Below the pieces are notes generated by a model, which was not told where the DNA came from, made no database searches, and saw nothing but the letters and a program-made list of their open reading frames with translations. Below, piece after piece: positions 37,201-50,189 of a stretch of 64,000 bases of DNA. The position numbers were made by a program, and so were the translations under genes. Position 1 is the stretch's first letter. Each line of letters starts with the position of its first letter. Origin of the DNA: Annulohypoxylon bovei var. microspora (taxonomy: Eukaryota > Ascomycota > Sordariomycetes > Xylariales > Hypoxylaceae); assembly GCA_022836615.1 (NCBI GenBank), contig MU405255.1, forward strand, positions 124,001-188,000, in the 5' to 3' direction.

Positions 37201-40200
37201 GAGAAACTATCATGGGTAGAACATCACAGTTTCCAAGGCCATGCTCTCCTCCCAGCGTCGGCGTATTGTATCATGGCGCTCGACGCGGCTCGATGTCTCT
37301 TAAAGGATAAGTCTGCGTCGCTGGTGGAGCTACAGGACTTGCAGATTATAAGCGGTATCAATGTCGATCGAGATGTCATAGGCACCGAGGTCCTGTTTAC
37401 GCTTACTGTTCTTCCGCCGAACGGAGGTTACGATGGGGATTCGATTATTGAAGCTGACTTCACGTTAGCATCAAGTCCTGCTGACGGGACTACGGTTATG
37501 AGAAAAAACATGATGGGACGTCTAAAGATTTATCTAGGGGAACCTACGCTGGGTGCGTTGCCGCCTAGATGCGCTTCTAAATCCGAGGCATTTCATGCGA
37601 CTCCTGAATCCTTCTATAAAATGATGGAAGAAATTGGATTGACGTACACTGGGCCTTTCCGTGCGTTGGAGACTATCCGACGCCGTTATAATTACTGTTC
37701 TGCGACTCTGAAGCGTTGGCACCCGGAAGACTCGACCACCCTACAGATCAGTCCTGCTACTCTTGATAGCTGCTTTCAATCCGCATTCTTGACATATGCG
37801 TTCCCTAGAGATGGGTAAGTAACAATGCATCATCCAAACTTCAGGAAACTTTACCGTCTAACAAACAACATGACAGATCCCTCTGGACATCGTTTCTGCC
37901 AGTACGCATCGATCGAATACGATTTAACCTCGCAGCAAGCAAGGGGGACAACTTAACCGTAGACACCCACATGGCTGATATCCAACCCAGCACGTCGGAT
38001 ACCAAAACCACGTTCTTCGTCGACATGGGCGTATACAACGAGTATGGAGATATGGAGATACAAATTGAGGGGCTCACTGTTGCTGCGATAGCCCATACCG
38101 TGCCTAAAAACGACTACGAGCTGTACCTCAACACCGTCTTCGACATCGATCCAACCGACGAGATAGTACAAGGAGATGCTTCATCTAGCGCCACGGTCGA
38201 TCCAATGCTTATAGAGGACTGCGCGCGGGTTGCTACGTTTTTCGTCAGAAACAACCCCGACACCAAGGATGCCTCACCGGATCTCAGTTCTTACTATGAA
38301 AAGCTAGCAAGTTGGTTTCCTGGAATTCTGGGAACGGTGGGTGCTGATTATTGGTGTTTTGACACCAAGGAGACTATCGACAGTCTTATACAAGGATCAG
38401 ATTGCTATGGTCGTCTGAACCTGATTCGGGAACTGGAGAGCTTCCAGCCGGATTTCGTGGCTGACATCCTACGTGTTCTGATCGATGAAACGCATCATCT
38501 ATCCTGTACTAGCCGTCACGTCGGTCGTATCGCGAGACAGATTGCTCATCGATACCCTCAGATGAATATACTCGGCCTAGCTGGGACAGAATCTGAGCTT
38601 CTTGCCGATGTTCTATCTGCCATAGGATCGGCGTTCTCTTCCTTTACCGTTGGCAGTGGGACGCTACGGCATCGAAGTCAGAAGATTCCGGTGATGGAAT
38701 GGCCTAGCGATAAAGTTACTTCATCGCCGCTGGATCTCACTGAAGACCTAAGAAATCAGCTGGGACATGAAAACTTGTACGATCTTGTTTTATTGTCAGC
38801 ATCGGAGCTCGAGGACGACCATGTTCCTAATACCCTAAAATCCTTACGCGAGATCATGAGACCAGGAGGCTTCTTGTTAGTAGTTCAATCTTCTAGGAGC
38901 CCAACGAAATCTCGGTTGCTGCGAAATGCTAAGGATCAGTACGATGGAGCTAAAGCGCCAACACCGCCCCAGTGGCCCGATGTCCTCGACGCGTACGGCT
39001 TCATACAGGTTGCCAAGAACTGCAACCAGTCGTACTTCGCCGGTTACTCTGTCATGGTCCGGCAGCTGAGCAGTCCAGAACTAATACTAGTCAAACAACC
39101 ATCTGGAGTGACAGGCAATCCTATAACCGATCACTTGCTTATCATCGGTTGTAGTGATATCTCTACTGGTGGACTAGGTCACCAGTTGGAGAAACGTCTC
39201 TTGCACCTCTGTCGGCAAATCACCGTACGAGCCACGTTCGAAGAGATCGATCTTGAAGTTTTGAATGCCTGCACCGCTGCGATCGTCGTAGAAGACCTTT
39301 ATGATCCGCTGATGACAGATATGACACAGAAGATTTTGGATCAGATGCGCGATCTCTTGCGGCCAGACATGAAAATCCTTTGGCTCACCTTCCAGGCATT
39401 GTCGGGGAATCCAGAAAACGCAGCTACCTTCGGGTTCACGCGCACCGTATCAGCTGAGATTCCTAGTCTCGTGCTACAGGTGCTTGATCTGGAAGAGATC
39501 GAAGGCTCCGAAGATCTCGTGGCGGACAACTTCATCTGTCTAACGAGAGCTAGGAAAAGCGAGGGCACCACGCTGTGGACGGATGAGCGCGAGATCCACA
39601 TCAAAGATGGACGGCGACTAATTCCCCGGATTCTGCCCTCACAACAGCTGAATGACAGCTTCAACTCTTTGCGACGAGTGGTGCCGAACCCGAGAAACTC
39701 TCTCCGAGAGCCTATCGACGTTTCCTCGTATCACAACTCAGATGGCTTGATTCGGTACGTCGCCAGAAGTGAATATTCCAGTTCTTGGGACTATCCATAC
39801 GACCAAAACCCAGTCGGTCAGAACCCAGACGATAAGGTCCTCATTTATGTGGATTATAGTTCTGTGGAAGCGTTGAATCTCTGCGCCGAATACTGTGTAT
39901 CTGCTTACCTGTGTTTTGGCGTCAACTGTTCCACTGGCGAAGGAGTGGTGGCAATATCTACGAGCAATGCTTCATACCTCTCGCTACCAAGCGAACAGGT
40001 ATATCCCATTAGCCCTGGCGCCAATTTTGGTCTATCTTTGATATCTCTTGTTATGAGATACTTAATAGCCGAAACCATCGCACGTGAAGGCCAAGGATAT
40101 CCGATTATCCTGATTGACTCGGATCCTGTACTCACCCAATGTGTAGTAGAATGCGCCTCAGACTACAAAACGGAGACGGAGACCACTATAATTTCGTATT

Positions 40201-41893
40201 CCACTACGCCTATTGGGAAAGACAGCGAGCGTGACTCCTTATTCTTACATCCACATGCATCGGCTAGAGACATTAAGGCGATCTTCCCGCCTAGAGCGGC
40301 GATTATCTTCGATTTGCAACCGTCGAAGCATCCGAAACTGTCGAAACAAATTTCAGACTTGCTCCCAGCCAGCTGCACCCAGTATTCTCGCTCCTCATTA
40401 TTCGTCGGTGACCCCGAAAAATACCAAGACTTCAGCAAGAACACAAGTTGGAAAAAAGCCGTGTCGAAGGCCTTGAAGTCGGATCTGACCAGCCTACGAA
40501 GGCACGTCAGATTTGATGCAACGTCTCTTCCGAACCTGCTATCGGGCACCGAGCCGTCGCCGTCGCCCTTCCGAGTGATCGACTGGAGAGCCGATCGCAA
40601 TGCGATGTGTATCACGAGGCCTATCGCGAAGAAGAAGCTCATCCGCCCAGATATGACGTACGTGCTAATCGGGACGACCAAGGATTTTGGCCAAAGTCTA
40701 TGCTATCTACTCGTCGAGCAAGGCGCCCGGTTCATCGTACTGGCTAGTCGAAACCCGAAAATGGATCCTGAGTGGATCGGGGAGTTGACACGCGCCCACG
40801 ACGTTATAATAAAGATACGCAAGTGCGATGTTACAGATTCTACCAGTGTGGAAGCATTTAAGAAAGATCTGGATCTGGATCTATCCATACCCCCCGTTGC
40901 CGGGATCGTCAACGGAGCCATGGTTCTTGACGATCGCGTGTTCGCGCAGATGGACATGGACACTTGGGGGCGAGTGTTGCGGCCTAAGACGGTAGGGTCT
41001 AAAAACCTAGATATCGTATTCCGCGACTCGGATTTGGACTTTTTCATCATGACTTCATCATTTGCAGCTATCGGCGGCCACCCGGGCCAAGCCAACTATG
41101 CCGCTGCCAATATGTACATGAACGGGCTGGCGGGTGTGCGACGATCTCGCGGTCAAGCAGCGTCGGTATTGAATATCGGTGTTATTTATGGTCTCGGCTT
41201 CCTTCTGCGGGAGAAAGAAGAACTCTACGCCGGTCTGGAACGCGAGGGATATCCGCCCATCTCGGAGCGTGATCTCCATCACATGTTCCTCGAGGCCATC
41301 GCCACAGGTCGTCCTGAAGAAGCATCGAAACCGGGAGCACCTATCGATATCACCACTGGTTTGCGAAGATTCGACCCCGCTGATCCGAACCCTCTGCATT
41401 GGCACCAGGATCCGCGATTTAGCCATTACAGTCGCCAAGATACCGAAGAGTCGGGTACGGCGGCCGAGGGTACACGGAAAAATCTCAAGGACAGCATAGC
41501 AGCGCTGACGGAACCGACCGCCATCGCGCAGACCATCCTAGTCGCGTTTACGGAGAGATTGCACACGCTCCTCCAACTACCCCAGGAGGCCATCAACGCG
41601 GTCCAAACCTTGTCCGAATTAGGCGTAGATTCACTTGCCGCGGTGGAGGTCCGCGCGTGGATCTTCAAGGCGACCAGCAGAGATATATCGGTGATCAAAC
41701 TACTCGGTAACATTAGTATACAGAAGTGTAAGCAAGACTCCCTTACCAACACCTCTTCAACCTCCTCCCCTCTCTCCGACATATACCTAGATGTATGAAC
41801 CAGGTATGCTAACAAGAACGGACAGTGTGCACAGACTTAGCTGAGCAGATAGTAGCCGACCGCGAGAAGACTGAGAGTAACAGCACGAAATAA
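34276..41893 (+). CDS. Highly reducing type I polyketide synthase, KS-AT-DH-(MT)-KR-ACP, no ER
   Basis: Exon 1 is 34276-37814, exon 2 is 37877-41727, and exon 3 is 41835-41893; the product is 2482 residues. The first intron joins RDG to SLWTSFLP; the second (GTAAGC...GCACAG) gives the usual ACP end KYLAEQIV and a stop at 41891. KS has Cys181 in DTACSSS plus EAHGTGTPAGD and GHTEGAAG. AT has FTGQGAQWA and Ser658 in GHSSGE. DH has His984 (HSFQGHALLP) and Asp1164 (LDSCFQ). The methyltransferase region has a broken SAM motif, ILGLAGTESE (1411-1420). No enoylreductase was seen. KR resembles the ketoreductase of PKS-NRPS hybrids (GAMVLDDR, RPKTVGSKNLD) and keeps Ser2241, Tyr2254 and Asn2258, but its nucleotide loop reads GTTKDFG (2112-2118), with Lys in place of a glycine. 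ACP Ser2432 lies in GVDSLAAVEVR. No condensation or adenylation domain follows. The product is unknown. Confidence 0.93.
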
Positions 41894-42224
41894 GATCATT
41901 TCCTTCCACTCGTACATGTACATGTCACATTATCCTAAACACGTATCGGAAGGATGCTTTGGAGGAATACCGATGCACTATGGGTATCTAAGTAGATTAG
42001 GTAGTTAGTAGTACTTCCCATGATTAGAACCCATACTAGGTACCTAAAATAGCGAGGACTCGTCTAATTATGTATGCTTTCGTGATGTAGTCGCAAAGTA
42101 TTGGCTAATAATTCGGTATATGTGAACTAACTCGTATTAACTGGTAGGCAGCATGGGCTGTGATCCTCTGATCTGCTTCGTTATCGCCTAGTATACAGAG
42201 AAGCGAAGCTGTTAGGCTTCAAGC
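41894..42224. other. Convergent intergenic region (PKS / SOD)
   Basis: 331 bases between the PKS stop and the superoxide dismutase stop. It contains GGTACCTA near 42040 and A/T-rich stretches suited to 3' ends. No gene is visible. Confidence 0.6.
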
Positions 42225-43024
42225 CTAGTCCAATCTCTTAGCTACAGCACCCCAGTTTATGACATTCCAGATCGCCTTAAAGTATTCGGCCTTGCGGTTC
42301 TGGTATTGGAGGTAGTAAGCATGCTCCCAGGCGTCAATGCCTAGCAGCGGGATGAAGTTGCCGGTGACGGGATCCTGGTTCGGCTTGGTGATGACTTGTA
42401 AGGTGCCGGCAGACTTGTCCTTGACTAGCCAAGCCCAGCCGCTTCCCTGGATGCCGGCTAGGGCGGTGTTGATCTGGGTCTGGAGAGTACCGAAGGAGCC
42501 GAAGTCTTTGTCGATGGCAGACTTTAGAGCGCCCTCTGGCTCACCACCACCACCCTTACTGTTAGGGGCCAGGTTTTCCCAGAATAGAGTATGATTCTTA
42601 TGTCCGCCACCATTGAAGTTAAGCAGGGGAGCGACGGCGGCAGCTTGGATATAGTCTCCCTTAGCCCTAGCTTCCTCGATGGTCTCCAGCGCACTGTTCA
42701 GACCATTAACGTAGGCCTGGTGGTGGCCCTTGTGGTGTAGCTCCATGATCTTGCCGGAGATGTGGGGTTCGAGAGCACCATAGTCGTCTACGCAACCAGT
42801 GAGTCAATTAAGCGAACTCATACTAACTAGGTAGTGCCTAGAAGTAACGATCTAGGGCGCATATAGGTAGGATTGGGAGACTGCTTACAAGACAAGTCAG
42901 GCAATGTAGCTTTGCCTCTGGTGAAGGAAGTGGTGGTGACCAAAGCGGTTGCGCCGGCTTTGACAGAGCTAGCTCGTAAAGCTGCTCGCGCAGCGGGAGC
43001 CGTTCGAAATAGTGTTGTCGCCAT
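42225..43024 (-). CDS. sod2: Mitochondrial manganese superoxide dismutase
   Basis: It dismutates superoxide in the mitochondrial matrix. Exon 1 is 43024-42889, the intron is 42888-42788 (GTAAGC...GTAG), and exon 2 is 42787-42225; the product is 232 residues. The junction reads LPDLS|YDYGALEPHISG, the normal start of the mature enzyme. Residues 1-37 are rich in Arg, Ala, Ser and Thr, as in a matrix presequence. Metal ligands by family alignment are His54 (EPHISG), His111 (HKNHTLFW), Asp197 and His201 (DAWEHAYY). The GGGH at 105-108 and Gln183 in NQDPV favour Mn over Fe. It is divergent with psf3 across 645 bases. Confidence 0.96.
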
Positions 43025-43669
43025 CTTGATTGATAATGTGTAGGAATTGGTTTTGCGATGTATGATGAAGAGGAATTGGAAAGTTGTTAACCGAAGCTAC
43101 AAAAGTCAAAATACTGAATTCTGAGTTCTGAATACTAAATAAATGGATATCTCGGTTACTCCCGCACTGAAGGAAATAGCCTCAGCCCTTTATGACATGT
43201 ATGTTACGATATCGCAATTACGAATGATGTCAACTACTATTACAAAGGCAGTTACGACCGAGCTATCAACTGTACAATGGAGGGGGAGGGGGAGCTTGGT
43301 CAGCCTCTAGGTTGGGACTAGGTACCATGCGGTTAGCACTGTTAGGTTAGTTCCAACGCGCTCTTTTCAACCAATTGATGTTACACCCAGTACCAAAATA
43401 CTCAGATACTCCACTGTATCCAAAATATGGAATAGCCCTGGAGCGCGTTTTCTTAGGGCCCTCTCTTCTTCTTCCACCCCCACCACAACTACTACCTACT
43501 AAATATTGGACTCCCACTTTTACACAATATGCGATCTGTATGATTTGCTTGTCTCGTTTATCTGGATGGCAACAATCCGAGTATTATATCGAAATCTTCT
43601 GGTTGGGGAATACGCGTACGAGAATGCGGAAATAGTTCGTGTCCATTTCCAAGGACGCTGTAATATAAC
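43025..43669. promoter_or_regulatory. Divergent promoter region of sod2 and psf3
   Basis: Both genes start from this 645-base spacer and no other gene is seen in it. It contains a GGAGGGGGAGGGGGAG purine tract at about 43277 and an ACGCGT box near the psf3 end. Confidence 0.5.
43612..43617 (+). promoter_or_regulatory. ACGCGT (MluI cell-cycle box-like) upstream of psf3
   Basis: The hexamer lies 53 bases before the psf3 start codon. ACGCGT is the core site of the MBF factor that drives G1/S genes in yeasts, including replication genes. The match is only six bases, so chance is possible. Confidence 0.35.
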
Positions 43670-44299
43670 ATGTCATACTACGATATAGACTCGATACTTA
43701 CCGATGCCGAAGTAAATGAAATCTGTAAATCCATATGTCCTTGCTTCCAAATAACTAACCTATTCTCCTATTAGAAAGTCCCTTGTAAATTCGAGCTTGA
43801 CGTACCCGAACTCGGTTATCTCGACAACAACCCGTCGCAACCTCTCAAAACCGGTACCTCGATTGGTCTGCCGCTATGGCTCGCCGAACCCCTCGCTCTC
43901 ACTAGAAGAGAACCAACTAGTTCGGAAGAAGATTCTAAGTCGTTTGTCTCGCTTGATCTCCCGCCGTCGTTGTCCAACGAAGTCATGTCCGCCCTAAAGG
44001 CCGATCCTCGTGCCGTGCCCCTTCGCGACCAATCTCACAACTTCTACGGTCTCGGGACTCGCATGCTTGACGTGTTCGAAGAGAGGGAAATATGCGCCAT
44101 ACTTAGGAGGACCTTTGTCACGAGGGCCACTGATATCGCGCTCCACGCCAGGAAAGCCGGCGCTACTGAGGATATGGGCGTCGGGGCCGGCGAAGAGTTC
44201 TTGAGAGGACTAGAAGAGTGGGAGAGGAAGCTATTTAGGAAAGCCCATGAAGGTACTAAGGGGGGTAAGGAGTGGATGGAAGGTTTTAAGAAACATTGA
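43670..44299 (+). CDS. psf3: GINS complex subunit Psf3
   Basis: Psf3 is one of four GINS subunits; GINS joins Cdc45 and Mcm2-7 in the replicative helicase. Exon 1 is 43670-43711 (14 codons), the intron is 43712-43774 (donor GTAAAT, branch AACTAAC, acceptor TTAG), and exon 2 is 43775-44299; the product is 188 residues, normal for Psf3. The N-terminus MSYYDIDSILTDAEKVPC, then FELDVPELGYLD, is characteristic of the family, as is the following GTSIGLPLWLAEPLA. The C-terminal half is mostly helical (RTFVTRATDIALHARK). The short first exon is too small to stand out by length, but its frame, splice sites and family N-terminus agree. Confidence 0.92.
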
Positions 44300-44797
44300 T
44301 GGTCCCAAAGGCCACTGGCCCGTTTCCTAGAGGGTGTAACTTAATATGCCTTCTACCCAAGTAACCTACCTAGTAGGTAGTAACAATATGGCTGAGATAT
44401 GCCATCGTTGCTACAATATGGTTAGAGAGGGTAGATGAATTAATAACAAAAAACACTGTCACATGAATACCGATTAATGACGTATACAAGGCGCTTAAGG
44501 AAGAATACCGGTATATAAACTACTCTAGGTAAAAGAAACAAATATTCCAATTATAATAATAAATAAAATGTGAACTGTTAGGAGAATAGAAAAGAGCAAG
44601 CTTAGGTAATATACTAGGTACTTAGATACATGCATATTAGAACTAAACGTCACAGGTCTTATCGATAACATTTAAAAAAAAAAGTATGGGTCAACGTTAC
44701 TAGGTACCTCTCGATACTAAACCTTCTAAATATCCTTGGAAATGAATAACAACTTCCATTCTCTCCCCAAACTTCGCGTACAATAGGCGCGAGCAAC
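44300..44797. promoter_or_regulatory. Spacer between psf3 and NTR1
   Basis: 498 A/T-rich bases with tandem CCTAC/TAGGTAG motifs at about 44366-44379. It should contain the psf3 3' end and the promoter of the downstream gene. No gene is visible. Confidence 0.5.
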
Positions 44798-47638
44798 ATG
44801 TCGTTCGATCCCAGCAGGATTTCTAAAGCCGATGCAGCTGCCTATTCTTCCTCATCGTCCGAGGATGACGATGACGACAAGTACCTACAGCCTTCTGTTG
44901 ACCCGCGAGCGGACGAATTTGCTGATCTCAACCCTCGCAAACGAAGACGCACCGGTCGCAACGCGAAAGAAAGTGACGCCTTGGGAATATTTGGTTCCGA
45001 AAGTGAACATGACCGCCCAACGAGGAAATGGAAATCTAAGAAGGACCTGCGCCATAAGAACGTAGCATTCGTTTCCGCCGGACAGAAAGATTTAAATCGA
45101 AACCTAGACGAAGACGATGATGACGAAGACGAAGACGAAGACGAAGATGAATCTAATGGCCATCCTGGCCTAGGTGCGAAAATTACCACCCCGAGAGATC
45201 AACTACCGAAAGATTATGATGAAGAGGATGAAGATGAAGATATGACTGGGTTTGGCCTGGGATTTGGTGCTTCTACGCATGGATTAGGTTGGGCACCTCC
45301 CTCTCAACCCCAAACCATGTCAGCCACTGGGGATACACCGAGCAAGCCGCCAAAAATCAGGTCGGTATATGATGGAAGTACACCTCTAGGAAAGGGGTTT
45401 GTTCCTTCGTCCGCAAACGAGCCCGTCCTGAAGGCGAACCTCAACAATGGACCTTCCTCAGCACCTCAGGTCCCTAAGCCGAGCGCCTTCGGTAAGGGAG
45501 GGAAGGCCAAGTCCTTCGCAGCTCGAATGATGGAAAAGATGGGTTATGTCGAGGGCCAAGGTCTCGGCGCCGAAGGCCAGGGAAGAAATGTCATCATTGA
45601 GGCAACTCTACGTCCGCAGGGAGTTGGTCTTGGCGCCGTCAAGGAGAAGTCAAAACAAGAACGCAAGGAGGAAAAAAGACAAGCTCGCTTACGTGGGGAA
45701 GATGTGGTTGACTCTGATGAGGAAAGAAAAGAAAAACGTGAAAAGAGAACGAAGGGTCGAGAGAGCACCGCCGGTAGTGGCGCGAGCACTCCAAGGAAAC
45801 CCAAGACCAAGTATCTGACCGTCACCGATATTCATAAGGCCGCACCCGGCCTCCATATACCGGATGCCTTTACCCCAATTTTAGATCTCACCGGGCGCGA
45901 TCAGAAGCTCCTAACATCTAGCTCGGGTTTATTAACTCCCACAACTAGCACCGAAGTGGCTGCTCAGACGGAGGCGCGCAAGTTGGCAAGGCGTGCCCAA
46001 GGTGATCTTGCGGCGTTTGTGGAGGAATGGAAGAGCCTCGAGGAGCGGAAGGCATGGCTTGCTATGGAGGAAACTGAACGTCATCAAGAGCTCGACGTAC
46101 TTCAGGATAATTTCTCGGCGCTCAGCGTGATTTCATCCGTTCTAGACGGGGTTAGCCAAGCTGCGCATGACAGAGATTGGGATCATGTCATATCCGGGCT
46201 CAAGAAAGCCGAATCTGCCGTATCAACTCACGGCGACGAAGAGCTAGCAGCCCTCGCAGTGTCTGCTATTCACCCTTTTCTAAGAGATGCTATTCAGGGG
46301 TGGCAGCCTTTGGACGACCCTAAGTTAGGTAATTTTGCCTCCGATCTTTCAGATGTTCGAGGATTACTGGGTCTCACCAAAACTCCCAAAGGGAGTGTCG
46401 TTTCAAAGTGGAAAGACGTCGAGATTGATGGCACACATCGTCATCATATTAGATCAACAACACCTTGGGAAAGCATGATCTATCAAATCCTCTTCCCTAA
46501 ACTTGTTACCACTATTTCCCAGACATGGAATGTCCATGATGCAGCACCTCTCCTGGGATTTTTTGAAGGGTGGCAACTGCTTCTGCCAGAGTTCGTCCGT
46601 TTGCAGCTCCTTGAGCAAGTAGCAAGGCGACTCGAGGGTGGCATTAGTAGCTGGAAGCCAAGAAAGAGACACGAAAACTTGCATATATGGCTATTCCCTT
46701 GGCTTCAGCATCTTCCGGTTCACCATCTCGAGCCAAAGGGCACTGGGTTGGTGGGAGAAGTGAGACGCAAATTTAGGCAACTAATCGACACGTGGGATTT
46801 CTCGAAAGGCGTGGTGCCTAGTCTCAAGCAGTGGAAAGATGTATTCCGCCCGACCAAGGAACAGGACCAATGGAAACCCTTGGTCATGCACCATATCCTC
46901 CCGAGCCTTTCTCGATACCTACGCACTAATTTCCGTGTCGACCCAAGCGACCAAGAACCATATCTAGAAATGCTTAACGGTGTGCTCAAATGGACAGAGG
47001 TTATCTCTACCTCTATGGTAGGGGAGGTTATAGCCTCGGAAGTGTTTCCCATGTGGCACGATGTTCTCTACCAGTGGCTCACCAGCGCAGATGCCAATTA
47101 CGAGGAAATCGGCGCATGGTTCGAATGGTGGAAGGATCAGGCATTACCAAATGAAATATCATCTTTGCCAAGTATTGCGGCTGAATTCGAAAAGGGTATG
47201 GCAATGATTGAAACTGCTCTGGATCTTGGCAGCGACGCAAAAAGCCAACTTCCTCGACCAGACGGACGACCTGCCCACCAACCAAAATCCCGGTCCCACA
47301 AATCGAAAACCGACAAGAAGCCCGGGCTAGCGCCACCACCGCAACAGCCTATAGAGAAAGTAGAGCCTACATTCCGCGATGAGGTGGAGGACTGGTGCCA
47401 GGAGAACGATCTTCAATTTATCCCAATTCACAAGGCCAACGAGGAGGGCAAACACTACTTCCGCATCACTGCTCGTATGGATGGGAAGGGAGGCGTGTTG
47501 GCGTACTTCAAAGGCGGCGATATCTTGGTCGTCGAGTCCCGAAAGACAAATCTAACGTTGAAGCGAGATGTAAAGGAGGATTGGGGTCTCCTTCTCGAAC
47601 CCCTATACCAAGAAGTCGAGCAAGGCGGGAGAAGATGA
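44798..47638 (+). CDS. NTR1: G-patch splicing factor NTR1/TFIP11-like (spliceosome disassembly)
   Basis: Homologues (yeast Spp382/Ntr1, human TFIP11) recruit and activate the DEAH helicase Prp43 through the G-patch to take apart the intron-lariat spliceosome in the nucleus. A single exon encodes 946 residues. The N-terminus (about 1-220) is the acidic TIP-type region with Ser/Asp/Glu runs, a basic RKRRRTGR stretch and MTGFGLGFG. The G-patch lies at about 238-285: ARMMEKMGYVEGQGLG, then GAEGQGRN and PQGVGLGAV. A Lys/Arg/Glu-rich linker follows. The large C-terminal half (about 340-800) matches the GCFC/TFIP11 helical domain, e.g. PWESMIYQILFPKLVTTISQ, then WQLLLPEFVRLQLLEQV. It ends with a conserved domain containing EDWCQENDLQFIPIHKAN. 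No introns or breaks were found. Confidence 0.93.
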   Translation: MSFDPSRISKADAAAYSSSSSEDDDDDKYLQPSVDPRADEFADLNPRKRRRTGRNAKESDALGIFGSESEHDRPTRKWKSKKDLRHKNVAFVSAGQKDLNRNLDEDDDDEDEDEDEDESNGHPGLGAKITTPRDQLPKDYDEEDEDEDMTGFGLGFGASTHGLGWAPPSQPQTMSATGDTPSKPPKIRSVYDGSTPLGKGFVPSSANEPVLKANLNNGPSSAPQVPKPSAFGKGGKAKSFAARMMEKMGYVEGQGLGAEGQGRNVIIEATLRPQGVGLGAVKEKSKQERKEEKRQARLRGEDVVDSDEERKEKREKRTKGRESTAGSGASTPRKPKTKYLTVTDIHKAAPGLHIPDAFTPILDLTGRDQKLLTSSSGLLTPTTSTEVAAQTEARKLARRAQGDLAAFVEEWKSLEERKAWLAMEETERHQELDVLQDNFSALSVISSVLDGVSQAAHDRDWDHVISGLKKAESAVSTHGDEELAALAVSAIHPFLRDAIQGWQPLDDPKLGNFASDLSDVRGLLGLTKTPKGSVVSKWKDVEIDGTHRHHIRSTTPWESMIYQILFPKLVTTISQTWNVHDAAPLLGFFEGWQLLLPEFVRLQLLEQVARRLEGGISSWKPRKRHENLHIWLFPWLQHLPVHHLEPKGTGLVGEVRRKFRQLIDTWDFSKGVVPSLKQWKDVFRPTKEQDQWKPLVMHHILPSLSRYLRTNFRVDPSDQEPYLEMLNGVLKWTEVISTSMVGEVIASEVFPMWHDVLYQWLTSADANYEEIGAWFEWWKDQALPNEISSLPSIAAEFEKGMAMIETALDLGSDAKSQLPRPDGRPAHQPKSRSHKSKTDKKPGLAPPPQQPIEKVEPTFRDEVEDWCQENDLQFIPIHKANEEGKHYFRITARMDGKGGVLAYFKGGDILVVESRKTNLTLKRDVKEDWGLLLEPLYQEVEQGGRR

Positions 47639-49894
<2,256 letters not shown>

Positions 49895-50189
49895 GTATCA
49901 GTGATATGCAACATAGATCACTCGACGTCGAACCAGACCTGCCGGATATTATCCTTGGGGGTTTACGTGGTTGAAGACTTAATACGGCAGACTTCCTAAT
50001 ACGCGGCTGTTTCCCCTACCCTAATACGCTTCAAGTAACGATAGAACAGTAATATAACCTAATAACCATGCCCCTCCCCTCATTTGGAACTCCTGGAAAC
50101 ATATAAATTATGGGCATGAATCATGAATTTCCTATATATGGCAACATAATACGCTCCCCGTAACCTTGACATACCTATATACAGCATTC

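Noticed and set aside
34276..41893. Full secondary-metabolite cluster around the PKS including the P450
   Set aside because: The P450 is about 26 kb away with VPS13, trehalose enzyme and flavohemoglobin between; no tailoring, transport or regulator genes adjoin the PKS.
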